Positions 8,953 to 18,357 are shown, numbered from the stretch's first letter. The stretch is 64,000 nt of DNA from Herpetosiphon llansteffanensis (GCF_003205875.1 NZ_PUBZ01000033.1:1-64000), one strand, 5' to 3'. Notes: generated by a model not told the origin, from the letters alone. Program-made: numbers and translations.

Positions 8953-9456
8953 ATGAGTGCGATCACGCGCTTGAGCCAACTCTGGGCCGCCTTACGCGCC
9001 AATGTAACGCCTGCTGAGCGCGCCTTGGTGCGCCAACTCTTGGCCAGCAACGAGTATCCACTATTTGAACGCATGCCGCTCTATGATCAACGCCATTGCC
9101 TTGATGTCTACACAACCTTGGTTGCCGCTGGCGAGCAGGATGCCGAATTGCTGCATTTGGCCTTGTATCACGACACTGGTAAGGTAGATCGTCAAGGCCA
9201 GCCAGTATCGTTGCTGTGGTATGGAATTGCGGTGGTGTGGAAGCAGCTTGCCCCGCAATGCTATGCCTGGGCCGCCCAAAAGCCGCGTTGGTGGTGTCGT
9301 TCAATCTATCGCTATGCCCATCATGGCCCGTTGGGAGCCGATTTGGCAGCAGAGGCTGGTTGTTCGCCAACCATTGTCGCCACGATTCGCCATTATCACG
9401 ATGATGCGCCAACTGGTTTAGCTGCTCGCTTACGCTGGGCCGACGATCAGCATTAA
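8953..9456 (+). CDS. HD-domain protein (putative phosphohydrolase)
   Basis: A 167-residue HD-superfamily protein. H48 (QRHCLDVY) and the H73-D74 doublet in ALYHDTGKVD are conserved metal ligands, followed by a further histidine pair in YRYAHHGPLG. HD proteins hydrolyse nucleotides or other phosphates, but this short stand-alone form has no defined substrate. The TAGGAG ribosome site overlaps the stop of the M50 gene, and a LysE-type exporter follows 15 bases after the stop. It is oriented as part of that three-gene run. Confidence 0.8.
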   Translation: MSAITRLSQLWAALRANVTPAERALVRQLLASNEYPLFERMPLYDQRHCLDVYTTLVAAGEQDAELLHLALYHDTGKVDRQGQPVSLLWYGIAVVWKQLAPQCYAWAAQKPRWWCRSIYRYAHHGPLGADLAAEAGCSPTIVATIRHYHDDAPTGLAARLRWADDQH

Positions 9457-9471
9457 TCGAGGGCCACACTG

Positions 9472-10068
9472 GTGATTGAATATTGGCTACAGGCGTTGGC
9501 TTTGGGGCTAGCTGCTGGCTTATTACCTGGCCCAATGTTGGGCTTAGTGATTCGCGAAACCTTGGAACATGGCCGCCGCGCAGGCTATTTGGTGGCCTGC
9601 GCCCCCGTACTGACCGATGCACCGATTATTTTGATTGCGCTGTTTGTATCCAATGTCTTGCCAGCAAGCATAAATCGCTGGCTTGGGCTTGGTGGTGGGC
9701 TATTCTTAATTTGGATGGGCATTGATGCATGGCGCGCTAAGCCACCAGCTGAGGCCAGCGGTGCAGCGTGGGGCAGTTTAGGCCGCGCACTGATTACCAA
9801 TTGGCTGAATCCTCATCCATGGCTTTTTTGGTTACCAATTGGCGGGCCACTGCTAATCACAATTCAACGCCAATATGGTTGGTTAGCGACTGTCAGTTTT
9901 TTGCTGGTATTTTATCTTTTGTTGCTGGGCAGCAAAATTCTGCTGTGTGAAATTGTGGCTCGTTCGCGGCGGTTTTTGCAAGGGTCAGTCTATCGTTGGG
10001 TTATGCGCGGCTGTAGTGGATTATTGATCGGCTTGGGAATAGTACTTATAGCTGAATATCTAGGCTAA
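9472..10068 (+). CDS. LysE/RhtB family exporter
   Basis: A 198-residue membrane protein with about six hydrophobic segments and the family motif GLAAGLLPGPMLGLVIRE at the N-terminus. LysE-type proteins export amino acids or related small molecules; the substrate here is unknown. The start codon is GTG at 9472 with GAGGG upstream. It is the third gene of the run that begins with the M50 protease. No transcription terminator is obvious after it. Confidence 0.85.
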   Translation: MIEYWLQALALGLAAGLLPGPMLGLVIRETLEHGRRAGYLVACAPVLTDAPIILIALFVSNVLPASINRWLGLGGGLFLIWMGIDAWRAKPPAEASGAAWGSLGRALITNWLNPHPWLFWLPIGGPLLITIQRQYGWLATVSFLLVFYLLLLGSKILLCEIVARSRRFLQGSVYRWVMRGCSGLLIGLGIVLIAEYLG

Positions 10069-10153
10069 TGAGTAATTGTCGAGGGTAGGCGTTATCCCCC
10101 ATTCAGGTGGCAAGATAGCTTGACCTTGGTACACTCTTTGCTTTAGAGCAAAC

Positions 10154-10162
10154 TGCTATAAT
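10154..10162 (+). promoter_or_regulatory. Extended -10 promoter candidate for the kinase-FGE gene
   Basis: TGCTATAAT is a perfect extended -10 (TGN plus TATAAT) 29 bases before the kinase ATG at 10191. No good -35 lies 16-18 bases upstream, which extended -10 promoters do not need. Confidence 0.45.
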
Positions 10163-10190
10163 CAAACCAACCCAAAGCTGTTAATCATAG

Positions 10191-12068
10191 ATGAGTAGTG
10201 TTATGAACGCATTAGCGTGTACAAATTGCCAAATGTTGCTTGCGCCAGGCGCACGATTTTGCTCGCATTGTGGGACGCTTGCCCCAACTCCGCAAATTAC
10301 TAGCCTTCCACGGGAAGCAAGCGGCACTCTGCGACGCGGGACCATTCTTCAAGAACGCTATAAAATTATGACCTTTATTGGGGCTGGTGGCTTCAGTCGG
10401 GTCTATGGCGCAATTGATCTGCGGCTTAAAGTTCCATGTGCGATCAAAGAAAATAACGAATTTGATCAATCGGCGCATGTGCAATTTTTGGCCGAGGCCC
10501 AATTGCTGGCTCGTTTGCGTCACCCAAGCATGACCAAAGTCAGCGATTATTTTACTGATCCCAGCGGGGCGCAGTTTTTGGTGATGGAATTTGTGCCTGG
10601 CAAAGACCTCGAAAAGCTGATGGATGAAGCAGAAACGATTGTCTCGTGGCGCACGGTGGCCGAGTGGGGCAAAATTGTGTGTGATGTGCTGACCTATCTG
10701 CATACCCAAGACCCACCAATTATTCACCGCGACATCAAGCCAGCCAATTTGCGCTTAACTCCCAATGGCGATTTGATGGTGATTGATTTGGGCATTGCCA
10801 AAGAATATCGCGATGGCACAGCCACCAATCGCGCAGCTCAAGCTTATTCCGGCGGCTACTCGCCAATTGAACAGTATTTGGGTCAAGGAACCGATCCCCG
10901 TTCTGATTTGTATGCCTTAGGTGCGACGCTTTATCATTTATTAGTTGGCAAGATGCCTCCAGAAGCACCAAATCGCTTGCGCGGCATTTCGATGCAAACC
11001 GTCGAACAAGCTCGGCCTGATATTCCAGTTTTGATGGCTCGCGCTGTTGATCGAGCCATGGCAATCGAGCCAGAGCATCGCCCGCCGAGCGCTGCTGCTT
11101 TACACATGGTTTTCGAGCGCGTGCTTGAGCAAGATCAGGCGGTCAGTATCAGCCAACCAGCAGTGGTTGCCCAATTTGCCAGTGCCCGTAGTTTGCAGGC
11201 TGCCGCTCATGCCGTAGCAGAAGCAACCGCAGAACCAGCAGTAATTAGCCAGCCACGGATTGGCACGCAGCCTCGTTCGAGCACCAACGCTGGCAAACCA
11301 AGCCGCCCATTACAAGTTCCAAGCGAATTGCGGGCCGAACGCCTGCCCCATGGAATGATGTGGGAAGGCGATAACCGCGAAATGGTGCGGGTGATGGCTG
11401 GCGTGATGCCGATGGGCAGCGAAGGCAATGATCCCGATGAAGTTCCAGTCCATCGGCTTGACCTTAAAACCTTTTTGATCGACCGTTTTCCGGTAACCTG
11501 CGCCGATTATGCCCGCTTCGTACAGGAAACTGGCACAATTCCGCCACGTTATTGGGGTGGGCCATTGCCCCCACACATCATCGAAGATCATCCAGTAGTT
11601 GAAGTTACCCACGATGAGGCCCGAGCCTATGCCCAATGGGCTGGCAAGCGCTTGCCAACCGAAGCAGAATGGGAAAAAGCTGCAACCTGGGATGCAACAA
11701 CCGGCCACAAGCGGGTCTATCCGTGGGGCGATCAGTGGGACGCGAATCGGGCCAATGCCCGCGATGGCGGTGCAGGCGGCACAGTGCCAATCGGAGCCTA
11801 CTCACCGCAAGGCGATAGCCCATGTGGCGCAGCAGAAATGGCTGGCAATATTTGGGAGTGGACAGATACGGCCTACAAGCGCTATCCTTATGACCCAGGC
11901 GATGGCCGCGATTTCCCCAATAGTGCAGGCTTGCGTGTCACCCGTGGCGGATCATGGTCGTGTTCGCCAGATGCCTTACGAGGCGCGAATCGTAATATAG
12001 CTGCTGCCAACGATGCCGATTTCGAGGTTGGTTTTCGTTGTGCTGCTGATGTACGCGAGGATTGGTAA
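10191..12068 (+). CDS. Zinc-ribbon Ser/Thr protein kinase fused to FGE-sulfatase-like domain
   Basis: A 625-residue multidomain cytoplasmic protein. A zinc ribbon uses C10, C13, C24 and C27. The kinase (about 56-320) has the glycine loop IGAGGFSRVY, K86, HRDIKPAN with D181, and a DLG in place of DFG at 199-201. A low-complexity linker follows. From about 393 there is a formylglycine-generating-enzyme/SUMF1-like domain with RLPTEAEWEKAA, GNIWEWTD and RGGSWSC. FGE-fold domains modify cysteines or act as binding scaffolds; activity here is unknown. The stop overlaps the next gene's ATG (TAATG). An in-frame ATG at 10203 is an alternative start. Confidence 0.9.
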   Translation: MSSVMNALACTNCQMLLAPGARFCSHCGTLAPTPQITSLPREASGTLRRGTILQERYKIMTFIGAGGFSRVYGAIDLRLKVPCAIKENNEFDQSAHVQFLAEAQLLARLRHPSMTKVSDYFTDPSGAQFLVMEFVPGKDLEKLMDEAETIVSWRTVAEWGKIVCDVLTYLHTQDPPIIHRDIKPANLRLTPNGDLMVIDLGIAKEYRDGTATNRAAQAYSGGYSPIEQYLGQGTDPRSDLYALGATLYHLLVGKMPPEAPNRLRGISMQTVEQARPDIPVLMARAVDRAMAIEPEHRPPSAAALHMVFERVLEQDQAVSISQPAVVAQFASARSLQAAAHAVAEATAEPAVISQPRIGTQPRSSTNAGKPSRPLQVPSELRAERLPHGMMWEGDNREMVRVMAGVMPMGSEGNDPDEVPVHRLDLKTFLIDRFPVTCADYARFVQETGTIPPRYWGGPLPPHIIEDHPVVEVTHDEARAYAQWAGKRLPTEAEWEKAATWDATTGHKRVYPWGDQWDANRANARDGGAGGTVPIGAYSPQGDSPCGAAEMAGNIWEWTDTAYKRYPYDPGDGRDFPNSAGLRVTRGGSWSCSPDALRGANRNIAAANDADFEVGFRCAADVREDW

Positions 12069-12589
12069 TGACCCAAACTGCCTTAGTGTTGCTGGATGTT
12101 CAGGTCAATCTGTTCGCACCAGAGGCAACTGTCCATGCAAGTGAACGAGTGTTGGCAGCAATCGAAACATTAATTAACGCAGCTCGTGCCAATAACGCAG
12201 CGGTCGTCTATGTGCAACATAATGGCGGCCCCGACGATCCTGATGCGCCAGGTAGCCCGGGCTGGCAGTTGCACGAAGTTTGCACATTGCAGGCTGGCGA
12301 TTTGGTGCTACAAAAAGAAACCCCAAACGCCTTTTTGCACACCGATTTGGCCGAAATGCTGCGGCAGCGCGAGATCAAACAGCTGGTGTTGGCTGGCTTT
12401 CAAACCGAATTATGTATCGATACCACCTGTCGTGCTGCATGGTCGCGGGGATTTCGGGTAAGCCTTGCCGCCGATGCCCACAGCACCTTCGATGGCGAAA
12501 CGCTCAAAGCAGCGCAGATTATTGCCCACCACAATAGCGTATTGCGCAATTTTGCCCGCGTCTATTCCAGCTATAATATTAAGTTTTAA
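12068..12589 (+). CDS. Isochorismatase-family cysteine hydrolase
   Basis: A 173-residue hydrolase with the family triad D10 (LLDVQ), K83 (LQKETPNAF) and nucleophile C116 (TELCIDTT). Relatives hydrolyse isochorismate, nicotinamide or N-carbamoyl compounds; there is no clear nicotinamidase metal site, so a generic assignment is safest. The ATG at 12068 overlaps the stop of the kinase-FGE gene, so translation is coupled. A strong hairpin follows the stop and ends the two-gene unit. Confidence 0.88.
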   Translation: MTQTALVLLDVQVNLFAPEATVHASERVLAAIETLINAARANNAAVVYVQHNGGPDDPDAPGSPGWQLHEVCTLQAGDLVLQKETPNAFLHTDLAEMLRQREIKQLVLAGFQTELCIDTTCRAAWSRGFRVSLAADAHSTFDGETLKAAQIIAHHNSVLRNFARVYSSYNIKF

Positions 12590-12592
12590 CCA

Positions 12593-12632
12593 AAAACGCC
12601 GATCGCTAGGTAATGCCAACGATCGGCGTTTT
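12593..12632 (+). terminator. Intrinsic terminator after the isochorismatase-family gene
   Basis: AAAACGCCGATCG and CGATCGGCGTTTT form a perfect 13-bp stem around a 14-base loop, ending in a short U run. It begins directly after the stop and can work in both directions. Confidence 0.75.
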
Positions 12633-12651
12633 GTGATCTACGAAGTGTGCG

Positions 12652-12900
12652 AAAGATTGATCCACGAAGGACACGAAGCGCACGAAGGATATTTTAGCCA
12701 CGAATTCCACGAATGGTTCTTTTTTAGCCACAGATGAACACAGATTGGCTCAGATTATTGTTCCACTAGCCCAAAGCCTATTGCCAATAGCCATGGTTCC
12801 TCTGCGCCTCTGCGTTAAAAATAGTAATCCACGAAGGACACGAAGCGCACGAATGATTTTTTCGCCACAGATTAGCACAGATTTATTTGATTATGCTTCC
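12652..12900. repeat. Mosaic of nonamer repeat tracts
   Basis: Part of a gene-free stretch 12633-13217. CACGAAGGA-type nonamers occur at about 12662 and 12834. TTTTAGCCAC or TTTTTCGCCAC heads at 12692, 12721 and 12858 lead into CACGAATT or CACAGATT units. CTCTGCG octamers lie near 12800. The heads match the ends of the GxxExxY element at 29493-29995. Confidence 0.75.
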
Positions 12901-12913
12901 GATAGCCAATAGT

Positions 12914-13082
12914 TGTACTGGTACATCACGTAACCATTGTCTGATCCCCTCACCCCAACCCCTCTCCCGTGCTCGGGCGAGGGGCTTTAATCGTGCGGTT
13001 CTGTCGCGATGTTTGATACAACACGGTCGGCTCCCCCTCGCCCGCGTCCAGTGGGAGAGGGGGCTGGGGGGTGAGGGGATCA
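12914..13082. repeat. MITE-like hairpin repeat, copy 2, with left terminal repeat
   Basis: TGTACTGGTACAT (12914-12926) precedes the long inverted repeat whose outer ends are TGATCCCCTCACCCC and GGGGTGAGGGGATCA. The interior (CTTTAATCGTGCGG, then GATACAACA) matches copy 5 at 61415-61548 closely. No right-hand copy of the terminal repeat is seen. Confidence 0.8.
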
Positions 13083-13087
13083 TGCTC

Positions 13088-13217
13088 GTCCCAATAGCCA
13101 ATAGCCAATAGCCAATAGCCATGGTTCCTCTGCGTTAAAATTCTGCTCCTGATTTTGATCTCTGAATCTATGCTCTATGCTCTATGCTCTTTGCTCTTCA
13201 GCCCTCATCCTTCATCC
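13088..13217. repeat. Heptamer arrays downstream of the ABC transporter
   Basis: On the minus strand, from the transporter stop, units run GGATGAA, GGATGAG, GGCTGAA, GAGCAAA and GAGCATA (three times) in one unbroken 7-base phase. After an interruption a GGCTATT heptamer run follows, ending at the MITE-like copy. No gene is seen in this stretch. Confidence 0.8.
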
Positions 13218-15026
13218 TTACTCTTTTGCCCCCGACTCGATGTACTCAAGGCTTTGGTGGCGGAAGTAGGTGTTATACAATTCGGCATAGTGGCCATTTT
13301 GGTCGAGCAAACCTTCGTGGCTGCCTGTCTCGATAATTTCGCCTTTGCGCAACACAATGATGCGATCTGCATGGCGTACGGTCGAGAGTCGGTGCGCAAT
13401 CACAATTGCCGAGCGATTCTGCAAAATCACATCAAGCCCTTCTTGAATCAAGGCTTCGGTCAGCGGATCGATGCTCGCCGTCGCTTCATCGAGAATCACA
13501 ATTGCTGGATTTTGCAATAGCACCCGTGCTAGAGCTACCAATTGGCGTTGCCCAAGCGAAAGATTGCCGCCACGCTCGCCAACATCAGTATCCAAGCCGC
13601 TGGGCAAGCTTCCAAGCCAATCGCCGCCGCCAACGAGCCGCGCCACGGTTTGCACTTCATCATCAGAGGCATCGGGCTTGCCATAGCGAATGTTCTCGCG
13701 CACATTGCCATCAAACAAAAACGGGGTTTGAGTCACAATCCCCAGTTGGCTGCGATAATCGCCAAGATCAAGATCGCGAATATCCACGCCATCGATCTCG
13801 ATGCTGCCGCCCTGAAACTCGTAGAAACGAGCGATCAACTTGGCAATACTCGATTTGCCTGAACCAGTATGCCCAACCAAGGCAATCGTCTCGCCTGGCT
13901 GAATTTCAAGCGAGAAATTACGCAGCACTGGCTCTTCAGGCGTATAGCTGAAATTTACATGCTTGAAGTTAATGCGGCCACGCACTGGGGTGATTTTGAG
14001 ATTGTTGTTTTGCACTACATTCGATTCGGCATCGATCAAGGCAAATACTCGCTCGCCAGCAGCCAAGCCTAATTGAAATTGGCTCCAGAACGAAGCAATG
14101 CTAGTCAAGGGAAACCAGAACATAGTAAGACCTTGGACAAACAAGAACCAATCGCCAACCGACAAACTGCCTGCATCAACCGTCACCGCGCCCCAGTACA
14201 CCAGCAAGGCCGTACCAATGCCGGCCAAGCCATTCATCAAGGGAAAAATACTGCTAAACACAAAGCGGGTTTTTTGATTGACGCTGCGCGATTTCTCGTT
14301 GACTTCGTGAAACTCGCGAAAAATTACTGGCTCTTGGCGAAAGGTTTTGGCCACGCCAATCCCACTGACCGTTTCTTGAATATGGCTGCTAACGGTCGCC
14401 GTCATGCGCCGCGATTGAGTGATGGTCGTGCGCGCAATTTTACGAAAAGCCAAGGCGAAGAAAAAGATAATTGGGGCAAAGCCAAGCATGGTGAAGGTCA
14501 AGGTAATATTGATTGTAAACAGATAAGCAATCAACAAACTGACCAGCAACAAGCGGCTGAGCAAATCAAGCGTTAGCGTCATTACCTGTGAAAAGGCTTG
14601 CGTATCGGAGTTGACCCGACTAACGACTTTGCCCGATTGAAACGTATCGTAGAACGACATATCGCGCTCAAGCACAGCATCGCAGGCATCTTCGCGCAAG
14701 GCCAACACGACATCGCCAACCGCACGGCTGGAAAGTTGCTGGCGCACGGCATTAAACACCCAAGCCAAAGTCGCGATCAGGGTTAAGCCAATTGCCAAGT
14801 AGATAAACGTGCTCATGCTGCGGTTCTCTTGCAGCTGATCGAGGCTGATTGAAACAAAAATTGGCAATGCTGTATCGAGCACTGCATTCAAAAAAATCGC
14901 CCCTGCCGCAATTGCCATAGCGCGGCGTTGAGGCGTGAAATAGTGCATAATGCGGCGCAACAGTTGACCATCGCTATAGGTACGGTCATAGGCCTCTGCA
15001 TCAAGCCCATCCATAATAAAACCCAT
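13218..15026 (-). CDS. ABC exporter, fused permease and ATPase (ABCB/MsbA type)
   Basis: A 602-residue half-transporter that should act as a homodimer or heterodimer in the cytoplasmic membrane. The first about 330 residues carry six transmembrane helices. The ATPase domain has Walker A GHTGSGKSS, Q-loop VTQTPFLFDG, signature LSLGQRQ, Walker B AIVILDEATASID and H-loop IAHRLST, all intact. Such proteins export lipids, peptides or drugs; the substrate is unknown. The start at 15026 has GGGGTG upstream. It stands alone, and its TAA stop is followed immediately by an in-phase heptamer array. Confidence 0.92.
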   Translation of the reverse strand: MGFIMDGLDAEAYDRTYSDGQLLRRIMHYFTPQRRAMAIAAGAIFLNAVLDTALPIFVSISLDQLQENRSMSTFIYLAIGLTLIATLAWVFNAVRQQLSSRAVGDVVLALREDACDAVLERDMSFYDTFQSGKVVSRVNSDTQAFSQVMTLTLDLLSRLLLVSLLIAYLFTINITLTFTMLGFAPIIFFFALAFRKIARTTITQSRRMTATVSSHIQETVSGIGVAKTFRQEPVIFREFHEVNEKSRSVNQKTRFVFSSIFPLMNGLAGIGTALLVYWGAVTVDAGSLSVGDWFLFVQGLTMFWFPLTSIASFWSQFQLGLAAGERVFALIDAESNVVQNNNLKITPVRGRINFKHVNFSYTPEEPVLRNFSLEIQPGETIALVGHTGSGKSSIAKLIARFYEFQGGSIEIDGVDIRDLDLGDYRSQLGIVTQTPFLFDGNVRENIRYGKPDASDDEVQTVARLVGGGDWLGSLPSGLDTDVGERGGNLSLGQRQLVALARVLLQNPAIVILDEATASIDPLTEALIQEGLDVILQNRSAIVIAHRLSTVRHADRIIVLRKGEIIETGSHEGLLDQNGHYAELYNTYFRHQSLEYIESGAKE

Positions 15027-15131
15027 AATTTCACCCCAGGTAGCTCAGATTTGCTGGTTAAGACTTTGTTAGTATCGGTGATTTTCGCTAAACTCACTAC
15101 CGCCCAAAGTCGGATATAACCCGCTGATCTT

Positions 15132-15300
15132 AAAGGATGAATTATGAATTATGAGGGATGAAGGGATCAGAGGTCAGTCTGATGGCTATTGGCTATTGGC
15201 TCTGGGCTAACGGAACAGTGATTGAAATTTCCAATAATCCCCGATAGCCAAAAGCCTATAGCCTCATTTCCTTCGCGATCTTCGCGGTTTCAATCCTTCA
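15132..15300. repeat. Heptamer and octamer repeat mosaic in a divergent gap
   Basis: The gene-free gap 15027-15387 holds GGATGAATTATGAATTATGA heptamers, GGCTATT units, their inverted form ATAGCC, and a TTCGCGATC nonamer tract. Apart from the P450 promoter candidate no other feature is visible. Confidence 0.7.
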
Positions 15301-15334
15301 TGGATCACGATACTAGTCAATGCCAATTACTTCG

Positions 15335-15343
15335 TGTTATAGT
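15335..15343 (+). promoter_or_regulatory. Extended -10 promoter candidate for the P450 gene
   Basis: TGTTATAGT fits TGN followed by TATAGT, 45 bases before the P450 ATG. The -35 region is poor, as is usual with extended -10 promoters. Confidence 0.4.
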
Positions 15344-15387
15344 GATGCGAGGTATGCTGAACCTTTTTAAGGATTTGCGGAGGTGTT

Positions 15388-16758
15388 ATGACTGTCCAAC
15401 AAATGCTCTGGAAGAGTGGCCCAACCGATGCGCCATTACCTCCCCTTGCAGATGGCTCATTTTTGGTCGGCAGCATGCAGGCAATGCTCAGCGATCCAAC
15501 CGATTTTATGGTCAAGCAGTATCAAAAATTTGGCCCAATTTTTCGCATTAAGGCCTTAAATAATAAATTCACCGTCATCGCTGGCCCTGAGGCTTGCTTG
15601 TTTCTGGCGCGCGAAGCGTCGAAGCACTTTAGCTCGTGGGATACATGGCACTCGCTCGATGCTGAAATGGGCGCATCGCAATCATTAATTAGTGTTGATG
15701 GTGAGCAACATTCACGGCTGCGGGCCTTGGAAAAACGTGGCTACAGTCGCCAAACCATCGAAACTCAGTTTCCCGCAGTGCTGAATGTAATCAATGGCTT
15801 TTTGGATCAATGGCCAGTTGGCACATCGCAGGTCACTGTCCCCCAACTCCAGCGCTTGATTACCGATGAATTGGGCATGTTGATCGCAGGTCAAGGCCCA
15901 GGCGAGTATATCGACGACGTACGGACGTTCGTGCGCATTGCCTTGATGACCCACATCACCCGCCAACGGCCAGGCTTTCTGCGGCTGCTGCCGCAATATC
16001 GTCGCGCCCGTGACCGTAGCCTTGAATTAAGTCAGAACGTACTCGATGCCCACCGCAATGGTAAACGCGATCCCAATCGCCCACCAAGCCTAATCGACGA
16101 TATTATTGCTGCAACCAATGATCCAACGCTCATGCCTGAAGGCGATTTGGTCATGACTGCCTTGGGACCATACATCGCAGGCTTGGATACAGTGGCCAAT
16201 ACGATGTCATTCTTGATGTATGTATTGACCACCAAGCCCGAACTTTACGAACAAGTTGAGGCCGAGGCCGATGCATTATTTGCCAATGGCGTGCCTGAGC
16301 CAGCAGATTTGCGCAAAATGGATGTGCTGCATCGAGTAGTGCTCGAAAACTTCCGTATGTATCCGATTGCGCCAGCAGTGCCACGCACGGTCAAAGCACC
16401 CTTTGAATTTGGCGGCTATCGGGTTGATGTCGGGACAAGGATGCTGGTTGGCACATCGATTGGCCACTTCTTGCCCCATCTTCACCCTGAGCCAGAAAAA
16501 TTCGATATTGATCGCTATCTTGCGCCGCGCAACGAGCATCGAATTCCTGGCGCGTTTGCACCATTCAGCACTGGCTCGCACACCTGCTTGGGCGCTGGTT
16601 TGGCCGAAGTGCAAATTATGTTAACCACCGCTGCCTTGCTGCACTACGCTAAATTTGAAGCCGACCCAATTGATTACAAGCTCAAAAAGGTTTTTGCGCC
16701 AACGCCCGCCCCCGACAATACATTCAAATTGCGCTTCGTCAAACGCCGCAATCACTAA
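15388..16758 (+). CDS. Cytochrome P450
   Basis: A 456-residue soluble bacterial P450. The haem loop FSTGSHTCLG supplies the thiolate C400; the ExxR motif is ENFR in helix K; the I-helix oxygen motif is AGLDTVAN. There is no membrane anchor and no fused reductase, so it needs ferredoxin or flavodoxin partners, none of which is adjacent. Length is slightly above the common 400-420. The substrate is unknown. GGAGGT lies before the ATG. A perfect palindromic terminator follows, so it is a single-gene unit. Confidence 0.92.
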   Translation: MTVQQMLWKSGPTDAPLPPLADGSFLVGSMQAMLSDPTDFMVKQYQKFGPIFRIKALNNKFTVIAGPEACLFLAREASKHFSSWDTWHSLDAEMGASQSLISVDGEQHSRLRALEKRGYSRQTIETQFPAVLNVINGFLDQWPVGTSQVTVPQLQRLITDELGMLIAGQGPGEYIDDVRTFVRIALMTHITRQRPGFLRLLPQYRRARDRSLELSQNVLDAHRNGKRDPNRPPSLIDDIIAATNDPTLMPEGDLVMTALGPYIAGLDTVANTMSFLMYVLTTKPELYEQVEAEADALFANGVPEPADLRKMDVLHRVVLENFRMYPIAPAVPRTVKAPFEFGGYRVDVGTRMLVGTSIGHFLPHLHPEPEKFDIDRYLAPRNEHRIPGAFAPFSTGSHTCLGAGLAEVQIMLTTAALLHYAKFEADPIDYKLKKVFAPTPAPDNTFKLRFVKRRNH

Positions 16759-16780
16759 GTTAATCCAAATTCAGCTTAGC

Positions 16781-16813
16781 AATCGGCATGGATGCGCATC
16801 CATGCCGATTTTT
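16781..16813 (+). terminator. Palindromic terminator after the P450 gene
   Basis: AATCGGCATGGATGC is followed directly by its exact reverse complement (15-bp arms, no spacer) and then TTT. It separates the P450 and amylase genes. Confidence 0.75.
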
Positions 16814-16874
16814 ATCGTGAGGCTGCTTGCTTGTGGTACCATACGCTGCGAAGCCACAACCAACAGGAGCACTT

Positions 16875-18308
16875 ATGACAACCAGCGATTGGCAAACGCC
16901 CGAATGGGTCAAACATGCCGTTTTTTATCAGATTTTCCCTGAGCGCTTTGCCAATGGCGATCGCAGCAATGATCCAGCCAATGTGCAGCCTTGGGGCACC
17001 AGCCCAACCCTCTATAACTATATGGGCGGCGATTTGCAAGGGATTATCGACCAACTTGATTATTTGGTTGAGCTTGGGATTAATGCCTTATATCTTAACC
17101 CAATTTTTCAAGCCACAACCTCGCATAAATATAATACCTTCGATTATTTCAAGATTGATCCGCATTTTGGTACGATCGAAACGTTTAAAACCTTGTTGAA
17201 CGAAGCGCATCAGCGTGGCATTAAAGTTATTCTGGATGCGGTATTTAATCACTGTGGACGTGGTTTTTTTGCTTTTCACGATGTAATCGAAAATGGTGTG
17301 CATTCGCCGTATACCAATTGGTTTCATGTCACGCGCTTTCCAATTCACCCCTACGAATCGCGCTATCCAGCCAATTATCGCACATGGTGGGATTTTCGCG
17401 AGCTGCCAAAATTCAACACCGATAATCCTGCGGTGCGCAAATATTTGCTCGATGTTGCGCGCTATTGGATTGAATTGGGTATCGATGGTTGGCGCTTGGA
17501 TGTGCCAAACGAAATTGATGATCATAATTTTTGGCGTGAGTTTCGCACAATCGTTAAATCTATCAATCCAGAAGCCTATATTGTGGGGGAAATTTGGACT
17601 GATGGCTCAGCATGGCTGCAAGGCGATCAATTTGATGCAGTGATGAATTATCTGTTTCGTGATTTATGTACTGATTTCTTTGCCAGCTATAGCATGCGCG
17701 CTGCCGATTTTGCCGCAGGCATCGACCATTTAATTGTCCGTTATCAGCCACAAGTGACCTATGTGCAATTTAATTTGCTTGGTTCGCACGATACTGCACG
17801 CTTTTTGAGCGTGGCTGAGAGTGCAGGTAAATGGGCATTGGAACGCATGAAACTAGCGATATTATTCAAATTAATTTTCCCAGGTGCGCCATGCATTTAT
17901 TATGGCGATGAAATTGGCTTGCATGGCGGCAAAGATCCCGATTGTCGCCGCTGTTTCCCGTGGGATCAACCACAAACCTGGCAAACCGAGCTGCAAACTT
18001 GGACGAAACAGTGGGTCAAGTTTCGCCATGAGTACCCAGCCTTGCGTACTGGCCATTATGCCACCCTCTTCGCCGACAACGATATGAATATTTTTGCCTG
18101 CGCGCGCTGGGATGAACAAAGCCAATTTGTAATTGTGTTGAACAACAATCAAACCCCATGGGCGCTCGATTTACCGCTGCATGGCCAATTGCCAAGCGTA
18201 ACCCAGTATCGCGATGTGAGCAGTGGCGAGCTGTATAGCGTTGCTGAGGGCAAAATTCGCGAGGTGGCGCTGGCTCCATGGAAGCATTTGGTGTTGCAAG
18301 CTGTTTAA
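16875..18308 (+). CDS. Alpha-amylase family glycosyl hydrolase (GH13)
   Basis: A 477-residue GH13 enzyme, probably cytoplasmic because no signal peptide is seen. The four conserved regions are present: DAVFNH (I), GWRLDVPNE with nucleophile D209 (II), VGEIW with acid/base E239 (III) and LLGSHD with D306 (IV). The arrangement resembles neopullulanase/cyclomaltodextrinase-type enzymes, but the N-terminal starch-binding domain of those is missing. Likely role: hydrolysis of imported malto-oligosaccharides. AGGAG precedes the ATG at 16875; the longer open frame is not supported. Confidence 0.9.
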   Translation: MTTSDWQTPEWVKHAVFYQIFPERFANGDRSNDPANVQPWGTSPTLYNYMGGDLQGIIDQLDYLVELGINALYLNPIFQATTSHKYNTFDYFKIDPHFGTIETFKTLLNEAHQRGIKVILDAVFNHCGRGFFAFHDVIENGVHSPYTNWFHVTRFPIHPYESRYPANYRTWWDFRELPKFNTDNPAVRKYLLDVARYWIELGIDGWRLDVPNEIDDHNFWREFRTIVKSINPEAYIVGEIWTDGSAWLQGDQFDAVMNYLFRDLCTDFFASYSMRAADFAAGIDHLIVRYQPQVTYVQFNLLGSHDTARFLSVAESAGKWALERMKLAILFKLIFPGAPCIYYGDEIGLHGGKDPDCRRCFPWDQPQTWQTELQTWTKQWVKFRHEYPALRTGHYATLFADNDMNIFACARWDEQSQFVIVLNNNQTPWALDLPLHGQLPSVTQYRDVSSGELYSVAEGKIREVALAPWKHLVLQAV

Positions 18309-18315
18309 TTCGAGG

Positions 18316-18341
18316 TGGGCTGCATGTGTTTGTGCAGCCCA
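18316..18341. terminator. Hairpin between convergent genes
   Basis: TGGGCTGCA and TGCAGCCCA form a 9-bp stem with an 8-base loop in the 49-base gap between the amylase and the nuclease gene. It lacks a U-tract. Confidence 0.4.
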
Positions 18342-18357
18342 TCATTGCTAAATTCGA

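Noticed and set aside
12652-13217. CRISPR array
   Set aside because: Repeat units are 7-9 bases, contiguous, and without unique spacers of constant length; no cas gene is near.
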